This document shows positions 9,908-25,420 of a stretch of DNA of 28,255 nt, in pieces; position 1 is the first letter of the stretch; the number at the start of each line of letters is the position of its first letter. A program made the translations under genes and the position numbers. The notes under the pieces were generated by a model. That model had not been told where the DNA came from. It was given only the letters and a program-made list of their open reading frames with translations, and did not search any database. The DNA is from Botryllus schlosseri (Eukaryota > Chordata > Ascidiacea > Stolidobranchia > Styelidae). The DNA is taken from NCBI GenBank assembly GCA_000444245.1, contig ATSW01069263.1:1-28255 (forward strand), given 5' to 3'.

Positions 9908-10242
9908 ACCTAGCGTAACATTGGATGTGTTGAAGTGAGAAATCAAACGACAGGGAGAGGGCATGGATGGGTAGCGATGATCTGGGAATACTCGGAAAGA
10001 AAATCAAAGAATGATCATTGCGACAAACAACATTCGCCGGAAAGCGACAAAGTATCCCGCGTTAGATTTACATTTTTCATCTTTACACATTTTCAACATC
10101 TAATTTCGTGTTCGAGTTCTTGCACTAAGCCTCGGCGGCGACGCTTCCACGACAAGGAGTAATGAAAGAGTCAATAGCGATCATCGTTTCATGAAAAAAA
10201 ACCGAGTGAATGTACGTTCCTGTTACCGCGAGTCAAGAGTCC

Positions 10243-15634
<5,392 letters not shown>

Positions 15635-15931
15635 CTTTTCACTTCTTTAATTTACGACACGACAATGTACAAAGGCTTCAATTTTTCAAATACAATATAT
15701 ATTTCAAGATAAGATAAAAATCTATGGAACAGATACAGATGGATGAAAAAGATCAGGTAATCAGGTCTAGTAAGCAGACACATTATTGGTATTTCATCCA
15801 TCAGATGGGTAGCCTACTGGTTGTAAAATAGGGTCAGAAACTGTGTAAAGTGATCAAAGTTACTACCGTATATTACAAATACCAGGCATTCAACATAACC
15901 AAAACAAAGTTGTATAAAGGTGAGTTTAACA
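15635..15931. other. Rab1A 5'UTR and upstream region
   Basis: The 5'UTR begins right beside the start codon, with the minus-strand leader ending AAAGAAGTGAAAAG. How far the leader extends, and whether an untranslated exon lies upstream, cannot be told from sequence. No TATA box was assigned. Confidence 0.4.
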
Positions 15932-16067
15932 AGACTTGAACTTAACTCGAGTCTCAACGCTTAGACTCGAACCTTGACTTGACTCGGCGATGAATTTAAA
16001 ATGATTCTACATCACTCGAGTCAAAACTATAAAAACAGAATCGACTTGTGACCCCATGACTTGGTCA
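15932..16067. repeat. Right-end-like fragment of the GACTCGAGTC MITE family
   Basis: ACTCGAGTCAAAACTATAAA and the following GACTTGTGACC and GACTTGGTCACAA correspond to the right end of the copy at 21961-22552. Because the ends are inverted repeats, it could equally be a reversed left end. Confidence 0.6.
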
Positions 16068-16520
16068 CAACAATTCTAAATAGCAAATGTTTGGCAAACG
16101 TACGGAGCCTATAATGCACATTATATTTTCAATAATTCTGCACTTTTCATGTCTGCGCTGCTCGCTATGACAAAATTACATAAGAGTAACAAAAAATCCA
16201 GTTAACATGAGCTACCATACATTACATCCGAAGACAAATGGATAACACATATGCCACCAGCCTTACTAAGTTCAAATTTGTATAAATATTCTTCTCAAGA
16301 ATGCAATGCATAGCTGGCTGAATACATGTCTGATAGAATATATCCAGGTTCAAAATGCCTAAATCGCTATTTATCATACAATAGCGCAATCGCATCATCA
16401 ATTCATACTGGTAAACTATTTAGTTCCTAGCTAACACATAGAATGTAGAATGGATAAGTTTACAAGGCCACATCTAGACCATTTCAGCAAGCTTCCTAAA
16501 TCAATCAATTTTATTGTGTG
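16068..16520. other. Intergenic stretch, nothing recognised
   Basis: AT-rich sequence between a MITE fragment and foldback B. No gene or clear repeat was seen. Confidence 0.4.
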
Positions 16521-16654
16521 AATTTTTCGGCACTTCTTCGATGGCAGTCAGAGATCGAAAAGTGTTCACCATGATCACCAATGAATGTTTTCCATGAACA
16601 CGAATAAACATTTATAAACGTCAAAATTATTGTTTTTGCGTTTGGAGAGGGTCA

Positions 16655-17145
16655 GGGGGGATATTAGGGTTACGGGAGGGGGTTATTAGGGTTGTGGGAG
16701 AGGGGATATTAGGGTTGTGGGAGGGGGTATTACGGTTGCAGGAGGGGGATATTAGGGTTGCGGGAGGGAGTATATTAGAGTTAGGAAAGGGGGTATTAGG
16801 GTTAGGGAAGGGGGATATTAGGGTTGGGGAGGGGGATATTAGGGTTGGGGGAAAGGGGGATATTAGGGTTGCGGGAGGGGGGATATTAGGGTTGTGGGAG
16901 GGGGATATTGGGGTTAGGGGGATATTCGGGTAAGGGGGATATTAGGGTTGTGGGAGGGGGGATATTAGGGTTGCGGGAAAGGAATATTAGGGTTGCGGGA
17001 GGGGGGATATTAGGATTGCGGAAGGGAGGATATTAGGGTTAGGGTAGGGGATATTAGAATTAGGGAAGGGGGATATTAGGGTTGGGGAGGGGGATATTAG
17101 GGTTAGGGGGATATTAGGGTTGGGGGAAAGGGGGGTTGGAGATGG
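16655..17145 (+). repeat. TTAGGG-containing minisatellite, left arm of foldback B
   Basis: About 22 units of 17-24 bp, each near GATATTAGGGTTGCGGGAGG with a variable G run. The strand is strongly G-rich and could form G-quadruplexes. Confidence 0.88.
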
Positions 17146-17194
17146 ATTAGGTTCAAAGTTGGGGTTAGATTACCCCTAACCGGGGTTTAACCCA

Positions 17195-17390
17195 TCTCCC
17201 TTTCCCCCAACCCTAATATTGGGATACCCTAACCCACCTGCAATCCCCTTAACCCCAACCCTAATATCCCCTTTCCCCCAACCCTAATATCACCCTTCCC
17301 CAACCCTAATCTTGGGATACCTAACCCCAACTTTGAGCCTAATCCACCTCCAATCTCCCTTCCCCCACCCCAACCCTAATATCCGTCTCT
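17195..17390 (-). repeat. TTAGGG-containing minisatellite, right arm of foldback B
   Basis: The same unit in reverse complement (CCCCAACCCTAATATC), with about six recognisable and more irregular copies. It makes the element's interior an unequal inverted repeat. Confidence 0.85.
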
Positions 17391-17768
17391 CCAAATGCAC
17401 ACAAAAACAATTTATTTTGACGTTTATAAATTTTTGTTCGTGTTCATGGAAAACATTCATTGGTGATCATGGTGAACACTTTTCGATCTCTGACTGCCAT
17501 CGAAGAAGTGCCAATTTTTCTCCTATACATGTAAGGATCTTTCTATTAGCGACTGAACTCAATGAGATTGATTGCCCCAAAATCATGTTGGGTTCAACGA
17601 AGAATGAAAAAAGACTTGCGCATCTGACTTTGATATATATATATATAGTCTTTACAAAGAATTTAGCATAACAAAATTTGGTTCAAGTGAAAAAATAACA
17701 TGCCAGCAAAAATTTTCTTCCAATTTTTTCTATAGTTAGAAAACACTGCACACGTTAAGGTTATAGAA

Positions 17769-18069
17769 CAGGGGCGGGGGAACATATGGACCGCGACACG
17801 ATTTGAGCGGCCCGCGGAGTGTCTCACATAATAATGTGGCAAACCTGAGAAAGATAACCACAAAACTACTCGTTCTGTTGGGGTCTACATACATTTGCGA
17901 ACAAACATTTTTGACGAAGAACATTCAACAAGACAAAAGTTCATGTGGAGCTATTAACAAAGGCTTACGTCCGACATGCAGCCAGAGTTCAAAGAACTTT
18001 TCGACAACTTTGACCGACCACAGATGTCTCATTTCCCTTACCAGCTGTTAAAGTAACAAATGCAATAAA
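17769..18069 (+). pseudogene. hAT transposon remnant: end plus transposase C-terminus
   Basis: CAGGGGCGGGGGAACATATG at 17769, then GCGGCCCGCGG, is a typical hAT 5' end of the CAGGGG type. Within 100 bp it runs into coding sequence for the hAT C-terminal dimerisation region: LLGSTYICEQTF at about 17875-17910, the usual GSTYxCExxFS motif with Leu where Ser is expected, then NIQQDKS. A TSDMQPEFKELFDNFDRPQMSH-like segment (22 residues in the family; here shown only by its ends TSDMQ and PQMSH) lies in another frame at about 17970-18035. This indicates an internal deletion joining the end to the 3' coding part, plus at least one frameshift. AATAAA at 18064-18069 may be its old polyadenylation signal. 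The right end was not found. Confidence 0.72.
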
Positions 18070-19784
18070 TATATACTGTTTTGGGTGTATGCCTCAAAAT
18101 TGAAGTTAATATATTAAGTTTCATTCCTAGGTGGATAAATACGCGATGAAGGTATTGATCAGTCCCACCAAGTATTTCGATCCCATATTAGGTATGAGTC
18201 ATACTGGAATTTCGGTACGTTTTGCCTAATATAACAGGTGAGCAGCGATTATTTTCCAAGTTAAAGTAATTCAATAAAAAAAATTTAAAAAATAAAACAT
18301 AATATCAGCATAAGACACCGATTCCATACAGGGTATGACGACTGGAGAATTTGCCCGCCATGGTTTTACAATATCATTGTCATCTAAGTCATTACAGTTT
18401 CAACTCATATAGCCTACATTACACAACAAAACTGAACTGTCCGAAAGCTCATATTAGAATATTTTTATGGGGATTCAAACTCACAGCTAGCCAAGCTTGT
18501 ATATGACTTGGTCTACAATTCACAAATATACTATCCAGACTCCAGACTGCAAACGTGCCATGCCTGTCTGTGTTTTTCTCAATAAATTGTACGTCAACGG
18601 TCAAAGAAGGGTTTCTTGCACCGACTAAGGATGCTAAAATTAGATATGAAATTGTGTGCGACTCCAGTTTTATTTCAGGCCAGACTGAACAACCAGTGCC
18701 ACAGCTGTTGCCAATTAGGGTGTAAATTTATAGAGCAAATGTAGGCTATAGCAATAAGCTTGGCTTGCATAATGAATATGAACCACTCCAGCCATCAGCC
18801 ATGCCCATCGGCCATCACACATCAAATCCACAATATATCATAATAGAATATACTATTATAGAGTCACACCAGTACCGGTAACCATCAAAGTCCCAACCTG
18901 TCACTGAACTAGGGTAAGCCCATTAATCCTCAAAACCAATATGGTCAAATTAAATCCAGTACCGTATATATTCATGGCATGGATATGTTCTTTTATAGTC
19001 ATTACAATCGGGAAAGACGTGTCCATAAGACCATCACAAATGTCGTGGAATACGAGACGTGGAACTTCAATCAACCATCTTCACCAGGTCATACTGATAC
19101 TGATACTGGGTTGGAAAATGTTAAATGCCAGAGGCCTCGAGGCGTAGAAGTTTACCAACAAATTCCACGGCTGATCAAGGGGCCAAGTTTCGCAAACACA
19201 CACGTATCTCGCAATATACCGTAAAGCCGGTGTAACTGCTGTCTATCTTACACAGTCTATTCAATATCAGGCGATCTGCCATAGAATAAAAGCAAGACGA
19301 AACGCCCTCAGTCATGCGACAAAACTTTCGCAACGCCAACGGACTCAGCAGAGGAAGTAGGCTGAACCTCTTTCTTCTTGTGTGGATGACGTCATTAAAA
19401 AGACGTGGCAAGAATAAAGTAACAAAAATGTCATGTGATGATTTAAGACGCTGCATTTATGAAATATTAGAAGAAACTGTTCTTTCTAATTTTGCTTTAT
19501 ATCATACGTACGACAGGATGACGTTGCGTGATGAAAGAATTGCCATCCACAGTAGGGAAGCTAAGGTTGACCAACTGACCCCTGGGTCGCGCTAAAGAGT
19601 GATTTGGTGAAGCTTCACGAAATCTGCTGACGCTCACGCGTCATTGCTATTATTTATTTCGAAAGTCACAAGGTTGCGGTGCCCTGCGAAAAAGGAGAAA
19701 GTTGTATTCTCGACATTCGTGATAATTTGTCATAATAGCGAGGCATTCAAAATAACGAATGTAAGAAGTAGCGCGAGGCAGATC
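18070..19784. other. Long intergenic stretch, no gene recognised
   Basis: I see no conserved protein. Overlapping plus-strand open frames at 18941-19224 and 19314-19595 have no recognisable motifs. CACACGTCTCG- or microsatellite-like features are absent; a short GATACTGATACTGG repeat lies at about 19095-19110. Confidence 0.4.
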
Positions 19785-20215
19785 GACTCCGACTCCGATC
19801 ATGTTTCTTAAAATGTAATCCGGCTCCGGCCGTATCAAATCAAACAAAGTAGGCTATGCATCCGGCTCTAACATATATCAGGTCAAAATGAAAAAAAAAA
19901 ACCTACCAATATACACCCCAGACCTGACTACATCCTGCACACTATATTCCCCTGCTGAGCATTCGGTCTTATCAGCAACATGATTTCCGACCTTACAAAG
20001 TCATTTGGTCTATTCTATAGCTTTTCAACCAATGGGTCATGGGAGTCGATAAATTTTACCACCGACTCCGGTTCCGACTCCGACTCCACACATTTTCAAT
20101 ATACCGACTCCGACTCCGACGTCTTTAAACGTACCGACTCCGAATCCGACTCCTGGGTCTTTAAACGTACCGACTGCGACTCCGACTCCCAACTCCGACT
20201 CCAGCATTATTACCA
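19785..20215. repeat. GACTCC-rich repeat cluster
   Basis: GATCGACTCCGACTCCGATC at about 19784-19803 begins the cluster. The densest part, 20060-20210, has about three units of 32-36 bp beginning CTTTAAACGTACCGACTCCG. Any translation is a run of Thr-Asp-Ser-Asp (TDSDSD) that follows from the repeat and is not a gene. Confidence 0.7.
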
Positions 20216-20219
20216 ATTT

Positions 20220-20967
20220 ACTTCGAAAATTATATGCCACATTGTCGGTTGAGTGACTATCATACAACCATTAAACATATGCAAACATATGATTAACGGT
20301 GGCATGCTAAATTGTTTCATTGTGGCACAGCTCGAATTATCCTCTATGCAATTAACATGAAAGAAAGATTCGCTAAATATCCTTCCTTTTTCAAGTTTTT
20401 ATAACATGAACTCTCTAATATCCTGAAATATATTAATCATTCAAATATGGCAGATATCCAATCCTGTATAATAAAAATGTAGATAGAAAATCCATGTGTA
20501 GCTCTTGTGTATGAGTCAGCAACTAATAAAGCGATTGAACTTACTAATTTTGTCATTGCACACTATCCTGATTACAAGCACACACACTCTTACTACTAAT
20601 AGACATTGGTCATAAATGGAATTTAGTTAAGTAGTCAAAGACCATAGCCTATGTCTAGTCTTCACGTACTTAATCAAGTATTCAAGGATTGGGACTTGCA
20701 GTCTTTCTTAATCATTTGTTCGACCCAGACAGCTAAGCTACACTATAAATATTTTTAATTTTGTCAAGTAGGAAGCATCGTTTGGTCATATTTACATCAT
20801 TTTTACAATTTTACAAAACTAGCCGATGCATTTGCTCTGTCACAGTATCATGGTATAATTCCAAAAATTGCATCAATTTTGACTGCACCGCGAAAACGCA
20901 TATTGCGATTTTCTTCCCCTGTGCAACTGAGTTGTAATTTGCAAGTATTGTCTAATTTTATCTATAT
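20220..20967. other. AT-rich spacer, nothing recognised
   Basis: No coding, RNA or repeat feature could be supported here. Confidence 0.4.
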
Positions 20968-21807
20968 CAGGGGATGGGCCACTTTTTCGGCCGAAGGGAC
21001 ACATGAGATTTACGAACCATTGCACGGGCAACTGGAATGTTGATAACCTTTTTTTTTAGCCGTCCGATAGGAGCGAACCGAATAAGGTAATTGCAAACAA
21101 GACTTATTTTAATACGCTCTAAAATTGATAACAATATGTCATGCAACTGTGCATTGCGCAATCGGGCCTGGTCGCGCCAAGCGCGAAATTTTTTGCAAGA
21201 TAATGACTGAATTATATCTGCTAACATACATTGGGGGTTGCATCTGTATACCACTGGGCTCATTTGGCAAGGACAGGATTATTCGACGTTTTGACATAGC
21301 AAAATCGACGGTATCAGTGAACATGCCTCTATCATTTTGTGCAAATGTTTTGTCGACGATCTCGCTGCGAGTGCACAAGCGAAGCCGCATGTTGGACGAC
21401 ACGTTATCTCCTAATTGCGAATATAGTTAGACTCAATTCTGTGAATAATATGTATTTATAATTTTCAGAAGGCGGCTCAAATACTGAATGCAAGAAATCT
21501 AGGGACAATGAATCATGCGAAGTACCGAGAAAAATTTCAAGTCAAATAAATCTGCTATGAAATATTCTACTATATGGTCATATACGAAGATCTGGGATAA
21601 ATGTGACTGGCTCCTGGATACGACAATGCGTCAGAAGTGAACTGTTGTTTTAGTCATCATCAAATTTTGCGGTCATGCTAATCAAATTTTTGTTGGCCTT
21701 GCAATTGTACCGGATGTCATAAATAATTTCGAGAATTAACTCCCAGGTGACACCTAACCTTCTCGTGTGCCAAATTTGGCCTGCCTGCCACGGGCTGGCC
21801 GTACCTG
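20968..21807. mobile_element. Non-autonomous hAT-like element, copy 1
   Basis: It begins CAGGGGATGGGCCACTTTTT and its right end is GGGCTGGCCGTACCTG, so the outer bases pair as CAGG(GG)...(CC)CCTG. The inner part from about 21350 aligns with the segment at 23600-23983 (shared GCGAAG...GAGAAAAATT...CAAATAAAT and GCTAATCAAA...TTGTTG...TTGCAA). No transposase motif is visible. Flanking octamers ATCTATAT and ATAGGTAT match at only 5 of 8 positions, so the boundaries are less certain. Confidence 0.6.
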
Positions 21808-21884
21808 ATAGGTATGGTTATTAATAACAGTGATTGGTGGCACATAAAAATTATATTGAAAATTCTTTGAAAGCATATGATAGA

Positions 21885-21949
21885 GAAGTTGGAGTTGGAG
21901 TCGGAGTCGAAGTCAGGGTCATTCTCAAAAACTCCGACTCCGACTCCAG
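21885..21949. repeat. GGAGTC/GACTCC hairpin
   Basis: GTTGGAGTTGGAGTCGGAGT on the left pairs with ACTCCGACTCCGACTCC on the right across a loop of about 25 bases. It is a short inverted member of the GACTCC repeat family and abuts the next MITE. Confidence 0.6.
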
Positions 21950-21960
21950 TCAGTATTTTC

Positions 21961-22552
21961 CAGGGTTGTAACCAAGTCACAAGGCTCCGAGTCACAAGTC
22001 TATTTCACTTTCATTGTTTTGACTCGAGTCAAGTCGAGTCATTTTCAATTCACCACCGAGTCAAGTCCGAGTCCAAGTCATCGAGCAGAGGGTCAAGTCC
22101 GAGTCATGGTATTATGACTCGAGTCCGAGTCCAAGTCATTATGTTGACTGCTCAGTTTCCAGTTAAAATCTTGTTAAACTCACTTTATATAACTACGTTT
22201 GGTGGTATCGAATGTTTCGCATTTATAATATACCAATTTTCCTCAATTTTAGCAGTTTCTGGTCGCATTTACAAGTACCAGTACCAATCAGACGAAATCC
22301 CAGTACGGTAGTTACTTCACAATTCTTCGAAATTACAATGAAATGTCGGTCTTGGCCGTCTGAGTCTCGAGTCAATGACTTGTTTCGAGTCATGTGCAAT
22401 GACTCGAGTCCAAGTCGAGTCAATACACAGATTGACTCGAGTCGAGTCGAGTCATTTCCGTATTTTGAAAAAGACTCGACTTGACTCGAGTCAAAACTAT
22501 GAGAGTGAGATGGACTTGTGACTCGGAGCCTTGTGACTTGGTTACAAGCCTG
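21961..22552 (+). mobile_element. GACTCGAGTC MITE, best-preserved copy
   Basis: The ends are inverted repeats: CAGGGTTGTAACCAAGTCAC at 21961 and the complementary GTGACTTGGTTACAAGCCTG ending at 22552. Subterminal zones on both sides are packed with the 10-bp palindrome GACTCGAGTC and the variants GAGTCCAAGTC and GAGTCCGAGTC. A unique centre at about 22150-22330 is shared with the copy at 10526-11030. CAGG ends suggest hAT; flanking octamers GTATTTTC and CTTCTTAG do not match, so no target duplication is shown. It has no coding capacity. Confidence 0.8.
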
Positions 22553-22607
22553 CTTCTTAGTGATTATACAAGTTTATAAGCGCGTCTCGTTGATATGGCA
22601 ACAAGGG

Positions 22608-23117
22608 TAAGGTTGCATTTTAAACAAAAATCAATTTAAAACAAACGTTTTTAAAACAAGGACCTTGTTTAAAACTTGGTTTTTATCATTGTTTGTTTTG
22701 TTTCGTTTTATAAGCTACGTCGTTACGAATATTCAATTGTGACGTCAGAGTGGATTGACATTGGCGTTTGAAAATATAGGGTAAATATAACTCTTTTGAC
22801 GAAATAGGCTTCCAACCACGGCCATATACAGAATTTTTTTTTAAAACCAGGACTACATTTCATGACGCATTTTTACGGTATGTATAGCTGTTGAATCGAC
22901 TATTTCTAGGGTTCCAACCATCTCATATCGTACACGTCGGCTATATTGGGTGGTAATCGTCCGTATGCTCATACAACATGTTTTGGTGAGTATTTACACA
23001 ATTATGGCAAATTATACAGCTTTAAAAACAATTTCATTTTTTTTCCAAAAGGGTAATGTTTAAAACATGTTTTAAACAAAGTGTTTTGAACAATCATTTG
23101 TTTTAAATACAACCTTA
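22608..23117. mobile_element. TTTAAAACA-type non-autonomous element
   Basis: The ends are TAAGGTTGCATTTTAAACAA at 22608 and the complement of TAAGGTTGTATTTAAAACAA ending at 23117. Repeated TTTAAAACA-type motifs lie just inside each end. Flanking octamers, AACAAGGG on the left and AACAACAG if the right boundary is moved by one base, agree at 6 of 8 positions. It is probably a hAT-like MITE with no coding capacity. Confidence 0.62.
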
Positions 23118-23363
23118 ACAACAGCAATGGGATTGATCTTTGCTATCCAAGCAATAACCTTTCAAAGCTATAATACCGGAGGAGAATATGGGTGACTTGG
23201 AAATTTTTTCGATGAATAGTATTCACTTGACTAAAAAAAGGTCATTTTTCCGATTTCGGTCCGAAATACCCGTCGGGCATATTTTTTGTTTCTACTTTAG
23301 GCAACTCTGCCGTTAAGTACGTCGGTGTCTAATTTTTACAGGTATATCAACAGTTTTTCTAGA

Positions 23364-23476
23364 AAAAGACGACAGATTCCGGAAAAGAGGATATTTGAGA
23401 GTCCTCTGAGGACACTATCGATTTCTTGAGAAAAAAGGACAAATCCTCTTAAAAGAGGACACATGGTAACCCTAGG
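23364..23476 (-). repeat. GGTTACCA-type transposon end (fragment)
   Basis: Read on the minus strand it starts CTAGGGTTACCATGTGTCCT, then GTCCTCTTTTAAGAGGATTT. This resembles the GGTTACCATRTGTCC ends of a widespread group of hAT-like MITEs. Internal GAGGAC motifs are inverted around it. The other end was not found. Confidence 0.5.
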
Positions 23477-23479
23477 TAA

Positions 23480-23983
23480 CGGTGAAAACAAGACTTATCA
23501 TACGACCCATCAAGTCGATAACAGCTATGTCATGAAAACTCACACAACATGCGCTCATCACATCATTTTTTGCGAAGGCTTCACCGGTGACGCTCTTTTT
23601 GCGAGCTCATACGCGAAGTTTTCCCGTAATTGGGAATAAAGGTATAAAATTCATTTTCAGGAGGGTTAGCAATATTAAAAGCAAGATATCGAATGCCAAT
23701 AAATCGCGCGAAGCTCGAAGAAAAATTACAATTCAAATAAATATGTCTCGAAGTATTCTACTTTGTGGTGATATACCATACGGTGTAAATGTGCCCCTGG
23801 CTGCACCAATTTTAGTCATCAGCATCCCCAATGTTGAGGACAGGCTAATCAAAATTTTGGTTGTTATTGCAAGTTTATAATAAATTACCTGAATTAATCA
23901 TTTTTTGATAATATAACATATTTCGAAACTGATCTCGTGGGTTAAACAAAACCTTCTCGCAGGCTACGTGTTGGCCACCCCTG
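23480..23983. mobile_element. Non-autonomous hAT-like element, copy 2 (left end unclear)
   Basis: The right end GTGTTGGCCACCCCTG at 23968-23983 is the mirror of a CAGGGGTGGCCAACAC hAT end. The inner part aligns with 20968-21807 in the same orientation. The left end is not recognisable and may have been lost where the GGTTACCA-type fragment adjoins. An open frame at 23587-23880 has no known motif. Confidence 0.6.
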
Positions 23984-23989
23984 TCCTAG

Positions 23990-24400
23990 CTAATGCATAA
24001 ACAGTATTAAACATTTTGCCGCCATAACTCCCTCGAATTCCAATTTAAGTTCTCGAAAATGCTCATGCACACTCATACGAACCATTTTCATACACAGGAA
24101 AATGAAGCGATTTATTTTTGGCCAGCATTAAGAAATTATCGCGAACAGGTTTAGTTACAAAAGAGCTTGAATGCTCCCAACAAACATAGTTATTTCCGAT
24201 GAGAAATCAACCGTGATAGTGTAATGAAATGGTGTAATGGGATTTCGCAGTATAATTTTTCTGTCGGTTCCAACCGACCGATCGTGTAATTATAGTGATT
24301 GTTAGTTTAGCGTGCCCCGCCTCGTATTTGACAAATGGTCTATATATCAATTCAAATACCAAAATGCGCTTTCCGCGTCTTATTACTGACGATATAAATG
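23990..24400. other. Spacer, nothing recognised
   Basis: AT-rich sequence between a transposon end and the 3' region of the membrane-protein gene. No feature could be supported. Confidence 0.4.
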
Positions 24401-24406
24401 TATTTG

Positions 24407-24412
24407 TTTATT
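24407..24412 (-). terminator. Possible polyadenylation signal of the membrane-protein gene
   Basis: AATAAA on the minus strand, about 255 bp past the stop codon of the gene at 24665-25420. Position is the only support. Confidence 0.4.
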
Positions 24413-24664
24413 CTATTAACAATCCTCCGAAGAGCTGAGTCAACGTATATAGCCCTATATGTAACGTATATGAATATATAAAAAAAACATCCACATATAT
24501 CGTAATACAGAAATACAGCTTTTGAGTTAAAAAAAGGGTCATGACAGTAAGAAATCGGATTCTAAGAACGAAGATTTTGATCATGTCGTGCTGTGGGTGT
24601 CGGAAACAAGTATCATATTATTTTTTCACAAGCCGGTTTAGTTCAAGGAGAAATCTTGAAGATT

Positions 24665-25420
24665 TTACTCCTCATTCTCCTCATCAGAATGCGATTCGTT
24701 GTTGTCACTCAGATCCTCATCGGAGGAGGATTCTTCCGCCACTTGAGTCGGTGGCGTGCGAGGTTTGATCTTGCGAGGCACCGTGGACGGATTGTTGACG
24801 TAGTGACTCAGAGGCGGGGCGTTAGGGCCGTTAGACGGCGTTTTCGGATTGACCCGTCTCCCAGTAACAGTAACCTCCTCGTCAGCTCGCGGGCCTCTGG
24901 CGGATTTTTGACTTAGTTGTGGGTACACCTTACCCGGTGTTACACCTCCTCTCGGAGATACCTTTCGGTCCGGTGCGGACATATTGTCAGGCTTTGCCAT
25001 GTGTACCACTGACACGAAATCTCTCATGTGGGTAGGGTACGGTGCGGATTGTGGTGGGGAGTGTGGGGACTGGTGATAATTGTGACTTCTCACACGAGAC
25101 CACTGTGATTTCGGTGGGGGAGGCAATTCGTCTTCGGATTCGGATTCTTCGACTAAAATCGACTTTTTATCTGGGGAATTTTTTTTCCCGGCTTTCGAAC
25201 ATATCAATGACAGTAGGAAAATGAAGATGAAGAAGATCGCTAAGGGCACGGCGACGTAAACCCATCCGTAATCGTTTATGTCAGGCCAACCCTCATGACC
25301 GCTTGGTTCAATCGGTGTGCATCCTTCTCTAATCTCACCGTCGCTGGTCCAGTACTTCCAGCAATAGTATATGGGCGGTTCCTGGTGCTCCAATGTAGGA
25401 GGGTGCTTCTCGTCAGACAT
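24665..25420 (-). CDS. Single-pass membrane protein, function unknown (251 aa)
   Basis: One uninterrupted frame encodes 251 residues, starting MSDEKHPPTL with G at -3. There is no N-terminal signal peptide. A short N-terminal domain of about 52 residues has two cysteines in YYCWKYWTSDGEIREGC. A strong membrane segment follows at about 52-73 (WVYVAVPLAIFFIFIFLLSL), then Cys-Ser-Lys and basic residues (KAGKK), so the predicted topology is N outside, C inside. The tail is Ser/Pro-rich and probably disordered, with an ESESEDELPPPP motif near 92-103 and a very acidic C-terminus (ESSSDEDLSDNNESHSDEENEE region, 22 residues, named here by its ends ESSSDED and DEENEE). Pro-rich stretches could bind SH3 or WW domains. 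The YYCW start faintly recalls WBP1/VOPP1-type proteins, but I would not assign it there. Upstream exons cannot be excluded. Confidence 0.7.
   Translation of the reverse strand: MSDEKHPPTLEHQEPPIYYCWKYWTSDGEIREGCTPIEPSGHEGWPDINDYGWVYVAVPLAIFFIFIFLLSLICSKAGKKNSPDKKSILVEESESEDELPPPPKSQWSRVRSHNYHQSPHSPPQSAPYPTHMRDFVSVVHMAKPDNMSAPDRKVSPRGGVTPGKVYPQLSQKSARGPRADEEVTVTGRRVNPKTPSNGPNAPPLSHYVNNPSTVPRKIKPRTPPTQVAEESSSDEDLSDNNESHSDEENEE

Larger units (their letters stand above)
16529..17512. mobile_element. Foldback element B with telomere-like inner arrays
   Basis: The ends are inverted repeats of about 115 bp: GGCACTTCTTCGATGGCAGT at 16529 and its complement ending at 17512, near-identical by eye. 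Perfect 8-bp duplications AATTTTTC flank it at 16521-16528 and 17513-17520. Inside each terminal repeat is a G/C-rich minisatellite: about 22 units reading GATATTAGGGTTG-plus-G-run on the left (about 16655-17145) and about six units in the opposite orientation on the right (about 17195-17390). No coding gene is present. An 8-bp duplication fits hAT-, P- or Merlin-type transposases; the end sequence does not settle which. The perfect flanks and well-matched ends point to a fairly recent insertion. Confidence 0.9.

Noticed and set aside
9935-10162. 75-codon plus-strand frame downstream of Rab1A
   Set aside because: It lies antisense to the probable Rab1A 3'UTR and has no recognisable motif.
16694-16933. 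Gly-rich 79-codon frame (VGEGDIRVG-type)
   Set aside because: Pure translation of the minisatellite in foldback B.
16655-17145. Chromosome-end or interstitial telomere
   Set aside because: TTAGGG is only part of a longer 17-24-bp unit, the array is inverted inside a transposon with target duplications, and unique sequence continues on both sides.
18470-18530. tRNA-like GGGGATTCAAACTC segment
   Set aside because: No matching acceptor stem, anticodon arm or D-arm could be built around it.
19980-20267. Asp/Ser-repeat frame on plus and Gly/Val-repeat frame on minus
   Set aside because: Both arise from the GACTCC repeat; no other coding signs.
21125-21430. Open frames inside the hAT-like copy 1
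   Set aside because: No transposase motif, and the homologous part of copy 2 does not preserve the frame.
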